A stretch of DNA of 8,547 nt from contig DOMR01000010.1 of assembly GCA_003509845.1 (NCBI GenBank), positions 1 through 8,547 on the forward strand. Reading direction: 5' to 3'. Shown one piece after another: positions 1-6,593 of the stretch. Both the position numbers and the translations under genes were made by a program. Each line of letters begins with the position of its first letter. The stretch's first letter is position 1. The notes beneath the pieces were generated by a model that was given only the letters and a program-made list of their open reading frames with translations, had not been told where the DNA came from and did not search any database. The DNA is from Chitinophagaceae bacterium. GTDB lineage: Bacteria; Bacteroidota; Bacteroidia; Chitinophagales; Chitinophagaceae.

Positions 1-710
1 CTCAAAAGGATTTTCCTGAATTCGGCATGAAGCCATTAGCATTGCACTATACTACTTTAACGAAGTACGATGAAACATTTAAAAATGTACAGGTAATTTT
101 TGAAAATGATAATTTAGTCAATACACTGGGCGATATACTAGCACAAAATAATAAAAAACAAATTCGCATTGCTGAAACTGAAAAATATCCGCATGTAACT
201 TTCTTTTTTAATGGTGGTCGCGAGGTTCCTTTTGAAGGGGAAACTCGCATCATGGCATCCTCACCAAAAGTAGCTACTTATGATTTACAGCCTGAAATGA
301 GCGCCAATGAATTAACTGAAAAATTATTACCTGAAATAAATAAAGGGGAAGCCGATTTTATATGCTTGAATTTTGCCAATGCGGATATGGTAGGACATAC
401 GGGTATATTTAGCGCTGTAGTAAAAGCAGTAGAAACCGTAGATAGTTGTGTTGAAAAAATTGTAACTGCTGGTTTACAAAATGGGTATACTTTACTAGTA
501 ACCGCAGATCATGGGAATGCCGATTACATGATCAATGAAGATGGCTCACCCAATACAGCACACACTTTAAACTTGGTTCCCTTATTTTTAGTTGACCAAA
601 ATTGGAAGGGTACATTGAAGTCAGGGAAATTAGGCGATATCGCGCCAACGATACTTAGCTTAATGGGTTTACCCATTCCTTCGGAAATGACTGGAAATGT
701 GTTAACTTAA
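1..710 (+). CDS. gpmI: 2,3-bisphosphoglycerate-independent phosphoglycerate mutase, C-terminal part (5' end outside window)
   Basis: Cytosolic glycolytic/gluconeogenic enzyme that interconverts 3- and 2-phosphoglycerate using two Mn ions and a phosphoserine intermediate. The reading frame is open to the left edge (codons from position 3). The ATG at 27 is an internal methionine, because family members are about 510 residues and only about 235 are present. Numbering from that Met, the metal-binding and catalytic motifs of the phosphatase-like domain are visible: AETEKYPHVTFFFNGG with the catalytic Lys at 53, NFANADMVGHTG with Asp120 and His124, TADHGNAD with Asp161 and His162, and TAHT with His179. 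The N-terminal part with the nucleophilic Ser and the phosphotransferase insertion lies outside. The end (SLMGLPIPSEMTG) is typical for the family. The stop is followed after 18 bp by the haem-binding protein gene on the same strand, suggesting co-transcription. Identification is firm. Confidence 0.96.
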   Translation, partial: QKDFPEFGMKPLALHYTTLTKYDETFKNVQVIFENDNLVNTLGDILAQNNKKQIRIAETEKYPHVTFFFNGGREVPFEGETRIMASSPKVATYDLQPEMSANELTEKLLPEINKGEADFICLNFANADMVGHTGIFSAVVKAVETVDSCVEKIVTAGLQNGYTLLVTADHGNADYMINEDGSPNTAHTLNLVPLFLVDQNWKGTLKSGKLGDIAPTILSLMGLPIPSEMTGNVLT

Positions 711-728
711 CAGCATAAAACTACTCCT

Positions 729-1229
729 ATGATAAAGAAAATTATACTTGCCCTTGTTGTTTTATTAGCAATAGCACAAGTAGTTCGCCCAACCAAGAAT
801 AATTCCCGTGATACACAAAAAGATATTTCTACTTTGTACCCGATGCCAGATGATGTTAAGGTGATCGTAAATAAAGCATGCGCAGACTGTCACACAAATA
901 ATACCAACTATCCATTTTATGCAAACATACAACCCATTGCTTATTGGTTAGAAGATCATGTAAAAGACGGAAAGCGTCATTTTAATTTTAATGAATTTGC
1001 GAGTTATAGAATTGCAAAACAAAATCACAAATTAGAGGAAGTGATTGAGCAAATAAAGGAAGGAGAAATGCCCTTGTATTCTTATACATTAATTCACAAA
1101 GAAGCAAAATTAACTGAGGCAGAAAAAGCAACTTTAATCAATTGGTGTCAAAGCATCATGGACTCTTTAAAAGCAAATTACCCAGCGGATAGCTTGGTGA
1201 TGAAAAAAAATCCTACGCCAGCAAAATAG
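729..1229 (+). CDS. small membrane-anchored haem-binding domain protein (Haem_bd, CxxCH)
   Basis: A 166-residue protein resembling the Haem_bd family (PF14376) common in Bacteroidota. Residues 4-19 form a hydrophobic N-terminal segment without a lipoprotein box, so it is either a signal anchor or an uncleaved signal peptide, placing the rest in the periplasm. The domain begins with ACADCH (Cys51, Cys54, His55), a c-type haem attachment motif, followed by the family-typical TNNTNYPFYANIQP and a GKRHFNFNEF stretch. The EGEMP motif (Met114) is a candidate distal haem ligand, and SYTLIHKEAKLT follows, also family-typical. Electron-transfer or sensing roles have been suggested for such domains, but the function is unknown and I infer none. 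It lies 18 bp after gpmI and 13 bp before engB, in what looks like one transcript. An 8-A run near the 3' end (about 1203-1210) is a possible slippage or sequencing-error site affecting only the tail. Confidence 0.85.
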   Translation: MIKKIILALVVLLAIAQVVRPTKNNSRDTQKDISTLYPMPDDVKVIVNKACADCHTNNTNYPFYANIQPIAYWLEDHVKDGKRHFNFNEFASYRIAKQNHKLEEVIEQIKEGEMPLYSYTLIHKEAKLTEAEKATLINWCQSIMDSLKANYPADSLVMKKNPTPAK

Positions 1230-1242
1230 GTTTTGATAAAAT

Positions 1243-1875
1243 ATGAAAATTGTAAAAGCGACTTATTTGATATCAAGTCCTAGTTTTGACCTATGTCCTA
1301 AATTAAATTTGCCTGAATATGCATTTATAGGACGAAGTAATGTTGGAAAATCATCCATCATTAATGCCTTGTGTCAACAAAAAAATTTAGCGAAAACATC
1401 GGGTACGCCTGGTAAAACACAGCTAATAAATCATTTTGAAATTATTAGTAACAGTGTAGCCAAAGGGAAACAAGACAAATGGTATATCGTTGATTTACCC
1501 GGCTATGGCTTTGCAAAAGTATCCCAAAGCAGTCGTCGCCGTTGGGAACAAATGATTGAAAACTATTTAAGAAAAAGAGAAAACCTCAATCGCGTATTTG
1601 TTTTGATTGACAGTAGACATAGTCCACAAAAAATAGATATTGAATTCATCGAGCAACTAGTTCAATGGGAAATCCCCTATACCGTCATCTTTACAAAATC
1701 AGATAAGGAAAAGCCAGGTGTGGTTGCCAGAAATGTAAAATCATTTTTTGAAATACTCAACGAAAAATTACAATTTTTACCACAAGGATTTGTTACTAGT
1801 GCTGAAAAAAAGACGGGCACCGATGAGGTACTCGCGTGCATTGATCAATACAATAAGCTAGTAGCCGAAGGATAA
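1243..1875 (+). CDS. engB: ribosome biogenesis GTP-binding protein YihA/YsxC (EngB)
   Basis: Cytosolic TRAFAC-class GTPase needed for late assembly of the 50S ribosomal subunit. All G motifs are in place in this 210-residue protein: G1 GRSNVGKS at 30-37, the G2 region SGTPGKTQ at 53-60 with the switch Thr55, G3 DLPGYGFA at 84-91, G4 TKSD at 151-154, and G5 TSA at 185-187. The N-terminal YAFIGRSNVGKSS and central RRRWEQMIENYL are hallmarks that separate EngB from Era and Der. Length matches the family (about 200-210). The ATG at 1243 follows the haem protein gene by 13 bp and no Shine-Dalgarno is visible, as usual in Bacteroidota. Its stop lies only 3 bp from the stop of the oppositely oriented YkuK-like gene. 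Confidence 0.97.
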   Translation: MKIVKATYLISSPSFDLCPKLNLPEYAFIGRSNVGKSSIINALCQQKNLAKTSGTPGKTQLINHFEIISNSVAKGKQDKWYIVDLPGYGFAKVSQSSRRRWEQMIENYLRKRENLNRVFVLIDSRHSPQKIDIEFIEQLVQWEIPYTVIFTKSDKEKPGVVARNVKSFFEILNEKLQFLPQGFVTSAEKKTGTDEVLACIDQYNKLVAEG

Positions 1876-1878
1876 TAA

Positions 1879-2352
1879 CTAATTGACCGCTTTGTCTGCA
1901 CAGCAACTACTTGCAAATGCTTCTGGCTTTGCTTTAAATGCAAATCCCATTCCCAGAATATAACCCATTGCTTCCTTCAATGCATCATTGCTTTTAAACT
2001 GTGGATTGGTATTAATATCTGCATGCACTTCCATTTCAACATTATATTCGATAAATAAATCACATAACTCATAGGCAATTTCAATACTCTTAGCTACTTC
2101 GGCCAACATGCGCTCCTTTAGATGAAATTTTTGTGTGGATTTATCATTGTGAATGTACATAAAGCCCCCATTGTGTTCTCTTAAAAAAACAATGACGGTT
2201 GCAAATTCTGTTATATTCGCTTTTACTTGACTATCTGTGCCAATGCAAACTTTTAGTTTCGTTTTTTTTAGCGACTCGGCAATAATTGCCTGCCTTACTG
2301 CTTCCTTAATGGGAAGCGCTATTGTTTCTCCAGTAAATTTTCTCCAAAGCAT
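1879..2352 (-). CDS. YkuK-family ribonuclease H-like protein (DUF458)
   Basis: A 157-residue protein with the RNase H-like fold of the YkuK/DUF458 family (PF04308); the biological substrate of the family is not established. Visible motifs are KVCIGTDSQVK (Asp40), KERMLAEVAKS (acidic Glu84), VHADINTNPQFKSNDA (Asp112) and the family-typical tail GYILGMGFAFKAKPEAFASS. The acidic residues could form a metal site, which is an inference from the fold. Start choice: the frame is open upstream to a TTG at 2421, which would add 23 residues. The ATG at 2352 gives MLWRKFTGE, matching the usual MxWRKFxGE beginning as I recall it in Bacteroidota homologues, so the ATG is preferred. A double Cys near the C-terminus (150-151) is unremarkable but could bind metal. 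The gene is convergent with engB and divergent from the ABC transporter. Confidence 0.85.
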   Translation of the reverse strand: MLWRKFTGETIALPIKEAVRQAIIAESLKKTKLKVCIGTDSQVKANITEFATVIVFLREHNGGFMYIHNDKSTQKFHLKERMLAEVAKSIEIAYELCDLFIEYNVEMEVHADINTNPQFKSNDALKEAMGYILGMGFAFKAKPEAFASSCCADKAVN

Positions 2353-2418
2353 AATATCATATTTTACTTTTTTGAACCATGTGCGTGTAAGTAAATTACC
2401 GTATTCATAGCGTTTGCC

Positions 2419-2450
2419 CAATATTACTCATCCCCAGTTTTCAACAACAA
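2419..2450 (-). promoter_or_regulatory. possible promoter of the YkuK-like gene
   Basis: Reading the minus strand, TAATATTG (2426-2419) differs by one base from the Bacteroidota -7 consensus TAnnTTTG. It is preceded at 21 bp spacing by a TTG (2450-2448) that could serve as the -33 element. It would give a leader of roughly 60 nt to the ATG at 2352, and would put the TTG at 2421 inside the -7 element, which argues against that longer start. The evidence is motif resemblance only. Confidence 0.35.
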
Positions 2451-2458
2451 GTGGATAA
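2428..2458. promoter_or_regulatory. cluster of DnaA-box-like words (putative)
   Basis: Three 9-mers lie within 31 bp: TCATCCCCA (2428-2436, 7 of 9 to TTATCCACA), TTTTCAACA (2438-2446, 7 of 9) and, on the minus strand, TTATCCACT (2458-2450, 8 of 9). The outer two words form an imperfect inverted repeat. It sits between divergent genes, overlapping the proposed YkuK-like promoter. It could be a DnaA-binding regulatory site, part of a replication-related locus, or chance. Confidence 0.3.
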
Positions 2459-2492
2459 GCCCCAATTTTAACTAAAACCGATTAAGTTTAAT

Positions 2493-2500
2493 TACCTTTG
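2493..2500 (+). promoter_or_regulatory. -7 promoter element of the ABC transporter gene
   Basis: TACCTTTG is a perfect match to the Bacteroidota -7 consensus TAnnTTTG. Transcription would begin around 2504-2507, giving a leader of about 16-19 nt before the ATG at 2523. No strong -33 TTTG is seen; a T-rich stretch at 2466-2469 is about 23 bp upstream. The position relative to the start codon supports the call. Confidence 0.6.
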
Positions 2501-2522
2501 CTCCTCGAACAATTTGACAGTT

Positions 2523-4292
2523 ATGAAGATATTATTACAATATTTGAAGCCATACAGACCCTTGGTTTTATTGGCCTTTATCCTTGCAGGCATCAACCAA
2601 ACCTTTTCACTTTTTGACCCAATGATTTTTGGGAAATTAATTGACGAATTCGCAAAAAGTCCCCTTATTGATCAAAATGGAGCCGCCCGAACCCAATCTC
2701 AATTTATGTGGGGGGTAAGTAATATGCTTTTGTTATTGGTAGGTACCGCAATGGTAAGTCGTATTGCTAAAGCGTTTCAGGACTATGTAGTGAATGTAAT
2801 TATACAAAAATTTGGGGCTGCTTTATTTACAGATGGATTAAAACATTCCATGCAATTACCCTATCAATCATTTGAGGATTTACGCAGTGGTGAAACCTTA
2901 TCCATTTTAACCAAAGCAAGAACGGATTGTGAAAAATTTATTGGCTATGTGGTTAATGTGCTTTTTGGCATCATTGTAAGTGTGGTTTTCGTATCTATTT
3001 ATGCAACCCGATTACATTGGTCCATCATCCCTATATACATGGGCGGCGCAAGTATGATTGCCTATGTTACCAATTTATTAAGTAAGAAAATTAAATCGAT
3101 TCAAAAAAACATTGTAAAGGAAACCACTACCCTTGCTGGTACGACCACTGAAAGCTTAAGAAATATTGAGCTTGTAAAAAGTTTAGGGTTGACCAATCAA
3201 GAAATTCAAAGATTAAATAATAATACCTATAAAATATTAGCACTCGAACTTAGAAAAGTAAAAAATATCAGGTCCCTTAGTTTTATTCAAGGTACCATGG
3301 TGAATTTTTTAAGACAGGTTATCACATTCACTTTGATGTGGCTTATTTTTAAACAAATCCTAACCGTTGGGCAATTAATATCATTGCAGTTTTATAGCTT
3401 TTTTATTTTTGGACCATTACAGGAAATTGGTAGCATCATTATGAGCTATCGAGAAACAGAGGCTTCCTTAAATAATTTTAATACGCTAATGCAAAAACCT
3501 ATTGAGCAGGTTCCAACAAATCCGGTTGCCATTGGTGAAATAAATAATTTATCTTTTAAAAGTGTTGGATTTCAACATCAAACTGCCAACTTCAAAGCGA
3601 TTGATGACATTAGCTTTGATGCCAAAATTGGAGAAACAATCGCATTCGTTGGTCCATCAGGCGCAGGCAAAAGCACTTTGGTTAAACTACTCGTAGGCCT
3701 TTACCAGCCGCAGGAAGGTGAAATATTGGTGAATGAGGTCAACACCAATAAGATTGACATGGGTGTTCTCCGTAATCAAATAAGTTTTGTTACGCAAGAC
3801 ACACAACTATTCGCAGGAACCATTAAGGAGAACTTAGCCTTTGTAGCACCCAATGCAACCGAGGAAGAAATGTTGATCGCCCTAGAAAAAGCAAGTTGTA
3901 AAAATATTTTAGACAAAGGAGGTGATGGACTTGCCACTTTAATTGGCGAAGGCGGTTTGAAATTAAGTGGTGGTGAAAAACAAAGACTCTCTATTGCTCG
4001 AGCATTATTAAGACACCCGCATTTATTAATATTTGACGAAGCCACTTCCAGCTTAGATAGTTTAACAGAAGAATCTATTACAGATACCATTCGAAAATTA
4101 TCTGCAGAGCGCGCGCAAATCACTATTATGATTGCACACAGATTAAGTACCATTATTCATGCAACCAAAATATATGTACTTGAAAAGGGACAGATTATTG
4201 AAAAGGGAACGCATGAATCCTTACTATTAGAAAAAGGATTGTACTATGCTATGTGGCGTCAACAAATTGGAGAACGACGCGCTGCAATATAA
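2523..4292 (+). CDS. ABC transporter, fused permease and ATP-binding protein (MsbA/MdlB-like exporter)
   Basis: A 589-residue half-transporter expected to act as a dimer in the inner membrane. The first ~310 residues are the membrane domain, with about six hydrophobic segments (roughly 13-32, 67-84, 142-161, 167-185, 258-278 and 283-307). The ATPase domain follows, with Walker A GPSGAGKS (377-384), Q-loop Gln425 in FVTQDTQLF, signature LSGGEKQR (481-488), Walker B LLIFDEA (501-507, catalytic Glu506) and switch His539 in IAHRLST. The site therefore looks catalytically complete. The usual A-loop Tyr position (VGFQH) appears to be His352. The substrate cannot be read from sequence; lipid, peptide or drug export are all possible. 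A TTG at 2514 would add three residues, but the ATG at 2523 fits the proposed promoter and is preferred. It ends 9 bp before the convergent DUF2721 gene. Confidence 0.93.
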   Translation: MKILLQYLKPYRPLVLLAFILAGINQTFSLFDPMIFGKLIDEFAKSPLIDQNGAARTQSQFMWGVSNMLLLLVGTAMVSRIAKAFQDYVVNVIIQKFGAALFTDGLKHSMQLPYQSFEDLRSGETLSILTKARTDCEKFIGYVVNVLFGIIVSVVFVSIYATRLHWSIIPIYMGGASMIAYVTNLLSKKIKSIQKNIVKETTTLAGTTTESLRNIELVKSLGLTNQEIQRLNNNTYKILALELRKVKNIRSLSFIQGTMVNFLRQVITFTLMWLIFKQILTVGQLISLQFYSFFIFGPLQEIGSIIMSYRETEASLNNFNTLMQKPIEQVPTNPVAIGEINNLSFKSVGFQHQTANFKAIDDISFDAKIGETIAFVGPSGAGKSTLVKLLVGLYQPQEGEILVNEVNTNKIDMGVLRNQISFVTQDTQLFAGTIKENLAFVAPNATEEEMLIALEKASCKNILDKGGDGLATLIGEGGLKLSGGEKQRLSIARALLRHPHLLIFDEATSSLDSLTEESITDTIRKLSAERAQITIMIAHRLSTIIHATKIYVLEKGQIIEKGTHESLLLEKGLYYAMWRQQIGERRAAI

Positions 4293-4301
4293 AATAAGCG
4301 A

Positions 4302-4745
4302 CTACTCTCTTTCAAACTTTTTACGCAGGTATTCCATCACTGATGGATCCTCGAGTCCTTCCATATCGCTTAACTCCAGCTCAATTGCCTTGGTACTTAA
4401 TCTTATTTCAATGAAGGAAAGAAAGATGGAGATAGAAAAGGTGATTAAGCTTACTGCAAAAATGAATTTGGCTATTGCTTGATATTCTATGAATATAAAA
4501 AACATGCATAATATGGATGACAACAAAGTTGCAACCCCGTAAGTTTGCATATTTTGTATCAACTTAATCCTATATTTTAGATTTTTTATTTGCCCAAAAA
4601 TGATATGCCTTTGTTCAATAAGCTGGTACTTTTCGTGCAACATCCTTACCCGATTGGATAAGGCTAAAAAACGATTGGTATAGGCCAACATGATCAAGCT
4701 GATGGCTGGGAAAAGAAGGGCAGGTATATTTACAGATAATTCCAT
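4302..4745 (-). CDS. DUF2721 family membrane protein
   Basis: A 147-residue integral membrane protein resembling the DUF2721 family (PF11026), of unknown function. It has three hydrophobic segments: 8-23 (PALLFPAISLIMLAYT), about 71-88 and about 92-113. Between the first and second lies a charged, likely helical cytoplasmic stretch (25-68) containing the family-like RFLALSNRVRMLHEKY and QIKNLKYRIKLIQNMQ. Typical family features include AYTNRFLALSNR after the first segment and FIEIRLSTKAIELELSDME after the last. The acidic, charged tail (129-147) is probably cytoplasmic. The ATG at 4745 is the only start that keeps the first membrane segment whole, since the next Met (residue 19) falls inside it. 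The gene is convergent with the ABC transporter and divergent from uvrC, 42 bp start to start. Confidence 0.8.
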   Translation of the reverse strand: MELSVNIPALLFPAISLIMLAYTNRFLALSNRVRMLHEKYQLIEQRHIIFGQIKNLKYRIKLIQNMQTYGVATLLSSILCMFFIFIEYQAIAKFIFAVSLITFSISIFLSFIEIRLSTKAIELELSDMEGLEDPSVMEYLRKKFERE

Positions 4746-4747
4746 AG

Positions 4748-4772
4748 CACAAAAATATAAAGTATTTTTGTG
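4748..4772. promoter_or_regulatory. perfect inverted repeat carrying back-to-back -7 elements for DUF2721 and uvrC
   Basis: The arms CACAAAAATA (4748-4757) and TATTTTTGTG (4763-4772) are perfect reverse complements around the 5-nt spacer TAAAG. Each arm contains a perfect Bacteroidota -7 element TATTTTTG: 4763-4770 reading right toward uvrC, and 4757-4750 reading left toward the DUF2721 gene. Transcription would begin near 4775 for uvrC (leader about 13 nt to ATG 4788) and near 4745 for the DUF2721 gene, essentially at its ATG. No strong -33 TTTG is seen on either side. The symmetry could be a consequence of paired promoters or also a repressor operator. Confidence 0.55.
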
Positions 4773-4787
4773 AACTCAGCACCCAAT

Positions 4788-6593
4788 ATGGAAAAAGCAA
4801 GTTTTAAAGAAATTCAGGGCAGTTTACCTAAGGAGCCTGGCATTTATCAATACTTTGATGATAAAGGCAAATTGATCTATGTAGGTAAGGCTAAGAATAT
4901 AAAGAACAGGGTGAGCTCTTACTTTCTGTCCGGACAACAAAATGCCAAAACAACGGAGTTGGTGCAAAAAATCAAGGACATCCGCTTTACGATTGTCAAT
5001 TCAGAACATGATGCTTTTATTTTAGAAAATGAATTAATTAAAAATTATCAGCCTAAGTATAATATCAATTTAAAGGATGATAAATCCTATCCTTATATCG
5101 TTATTAAAAATGAAAAATTTCCAAGGGTGTTTTTAACGAGGCGTAAATTTAAAGATGGGTCTACCTTTGTGGGACCCTTTACCCATATTCTTGCTGTGCG
5201 TGAGCTCATGAATCATATCAAACAAACCATTCCATTAAGAACTTGTACCCTACCCTTGACTAAAAAAAATATTGAGCAAGGAAAGTTTAAAGTTTGTTTA
5301 GAGTATCATTTAGGTAATTGTTTGGGTCCCTGCCAAGGCTTTCAAGATGAAACATCCTATGATAATTCAATTCAACAGGTACAGCATTTATTAAAAGGGA
5401 ATGTAAAATTAGTAGTGCAGGACTTAAAACAAAAAATGAAGTTGGAAGCAAGCGCGATGGATTTTGAAAAAGCAGAATTTACCAAGCGTAAAATTGAACA
5501 ACTTGAAAATTACCAAACAAAATCGGTGGTCTACACCAAAAGCCTTGCGCCAATAGATGTGTTTAGTATTGCATACGACCAAGAACAGGCTTATGTGAGC
5601 TATCTGATGATTAAGGATGGGAAAATAATTCAAACGCATATTTTACCACTTAGTGTTCCATTAGAGGAAGCGAAAGAAACCATCCTCGCCTTTGCCATCC
5701 ACCACTTTAGAAACAATATGCATTCGACTGCGCAGGAAATAGTGGTGCCCATTGAACTTACCGAAAAAGAGCCCAATGTAAAATACACGATCCCAAAAGC
5801 AGGTGACAAAGAACAACTACTCGCTTTATCCCAAAAAAATGCCGACTACGCTTTAAAAGATTGGAAGTATAAGCAATTGCTTTTAAAAACAGCAGGCGCC
5901 CCTTCTGATAATATTATTTTGCAGGAACTAAAATCAGTTTTATACCTGAATGAAATTCCACTACACATTGAATGTTTCGATAATTCAAATATTCAAGGCG
6001 CCTATCCGGTATCCGCAATGGTTTGTTTTAAAAATGGCTTACCCAGCAAATCAGATTATCGCCATTTTAATATAAAAACAGTTGTAGGTATTAATGATTT
6101 TGCCAGCATGAAGGAATCTGTATTCAGAAGATACACCAGTGTCCTTGAAAAAAAATTACCCCTGCCACAACTGATTATTATTGATGGCGGTAAAGGACAA
6201 CTCAATGCAGCATTGGAAGCCATGACCGCGTTAGGTATTCAGGATAAAGTGACCATGGTAGGATTAGCCAAAAATTTAGAGGAATTATTTTTTGTATATG
6301 ACCAAGACTCCATCAAGCTTAACTGGAATAGCGAGGCACATAAATTGATTCGTCAAATTAGAGATGAAGTACACCGTTTTGGTATTCAATTTCACCGACT
6401 AAAGCGATCCAAAGGTGCTTTAGAAAATAGCATGGATCATATTACTGGTATTGGGCCCAAAACTAAAGAAATGCTGCTTCTTTATTTCAAGTCAGTGAAT
6501 AAAATAAAAGCTGCCAGCCCAGAACTATTAACTGAAATTATAGGCGCAAAAAAAGCGGCTATTTTAGTAGCCGCTTTTAATAAGTTAGATTAA
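4788..6593 (+). CDS. uvrC: excinuclease ABC subunit UvrC
   Basis: Nucleotide excision repair nuclease, recruited by UvrB to cut on both sides of a DNA lesion. At 601 residues it is full length. Domain order: GIY-YIG nuclease for the 3' cut (EPGIYQYF with Tyr20, YVGKA with Tyr31, Arg41, LEN with Glu80); a Cys cluster at 153, 170, 178 and 182 matching the Fe-S ligands described for UvrC; the UvrB-binding UVR motif (about 213-247, AMDFEKAEFTKRKIEQL); an RNase H-like nuclease for the 5' cut with Asp398 (CFDNS), Asp423, Asp466 (IIDGGKGQLNA) and His529 (RDEVHRFG); and tandem helix-hairpin-helix motifs (about 552-596, ITGIGPKTKEMLL). A GTG at 4770 would add six residues, but it lies inside the proposed -7 promoter element, so ATG 4788 is preferred. 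The last codons overlap the convergent gldN gene by 4 bp. Confidence 0.97.
   Translation: MEKASFKEIQGSLPKEPGIYQYFDDKGKLIYVGKAKNIKNRVSSYFLSGQQNAKTTELVQKIKDIRFTIVNSEHDAFILENELIKNYQPKYNINLKDDKSYPYIVIKNEKFPRVFLTRRKFKDGSTFVGPFTHILAVRELMNHIKQTIPLRTCTLPLTKKNIEQGKFKVCLEYHLGNCLGPCQGFQDETSYDNSIQQVQHLLKGNVKLVVQDLKQKMKLEASAMDFEKAEFTKRKIEQLENYQTKSVVYTKSLAPIDVFSIAYDQEQAYVSYLMIKDGKIIQTHILPLSVPLEEAKETILAFAIHHFRNNMHSTAQEIVVPIELTEKEPNVKYTIPKAGDKEQLLALSQKNADYALKDWKYKQLLLKTAGAPSDNIILQELKSVLYLNEIPLHIECFDNSNIQGAYPVSAMVCFKNGLPSKSDYRHFNIKTVVGINDFASMKESVFRRYTSVLEKKLPLPQLIIIDGGKGQLNAALEAMTALGIQDKVTMVGLAKNLEELFFVYDQDSIKLNWNSEAHKLIRQIRDEVHRFGIQFHRLKRSKGALENSMDHITGIGPKTKEMLLLYFKSVNKIKAASPELLTEIIGAKKAAILVAAFNKLD
6548..6578 (-). 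terminator. intrinsic terminator of the gldM-gldN transcript, inside the uvrC 3' end
   Basis: AAAAGCGGCTA (6551-6561) and TAGCCGCTTTT (6568-6578) form a perfect 11-bp stem with a 6-nt loop. On the minus strand the hairpin begins 11 nt after the gldN stop and runs into seven consecutive T (complement of the A run 6548-6554), the classic intrinsic terminator layout. On the plus strand the T tract is only four, and the hairpin precedes the uvrC stop, so it would be a poor terminator for uvrC. The same bases encode the final helix of UvrC (KKAAILVAAF). Confidence 0.8.

Noticed and set aside
27..29. ATG at 27 as the start of gpmI
   Set aside because: The frame is open upstream and the protein would lack the N-terminal half with the catalytic Ser; the gene is cut by the window edge.
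2353..2421. N-terminal extension of the YkuK-like gene from TTG 2421
   Set aside because: TTG start, overlap with the proposed promoter, and the ATG at 2352 gives the usual family N-terminus.
3776..4153. A 125-codon minus-strand open frame opposite the ABC ATPase domain
   Set aside because: It is fully antisense to conserved Walker/signature coding sequence and has no domain or promoter of its own.
4246..4482. A 78-codon plus-strand open frame across the end of the ABC gene and the DUF2721 gene
   Set aside because: It starts inside the ABC transporter gene in another frame and runs antisense to the convincing DUF2721 gene. The translation has no recognisable domain.
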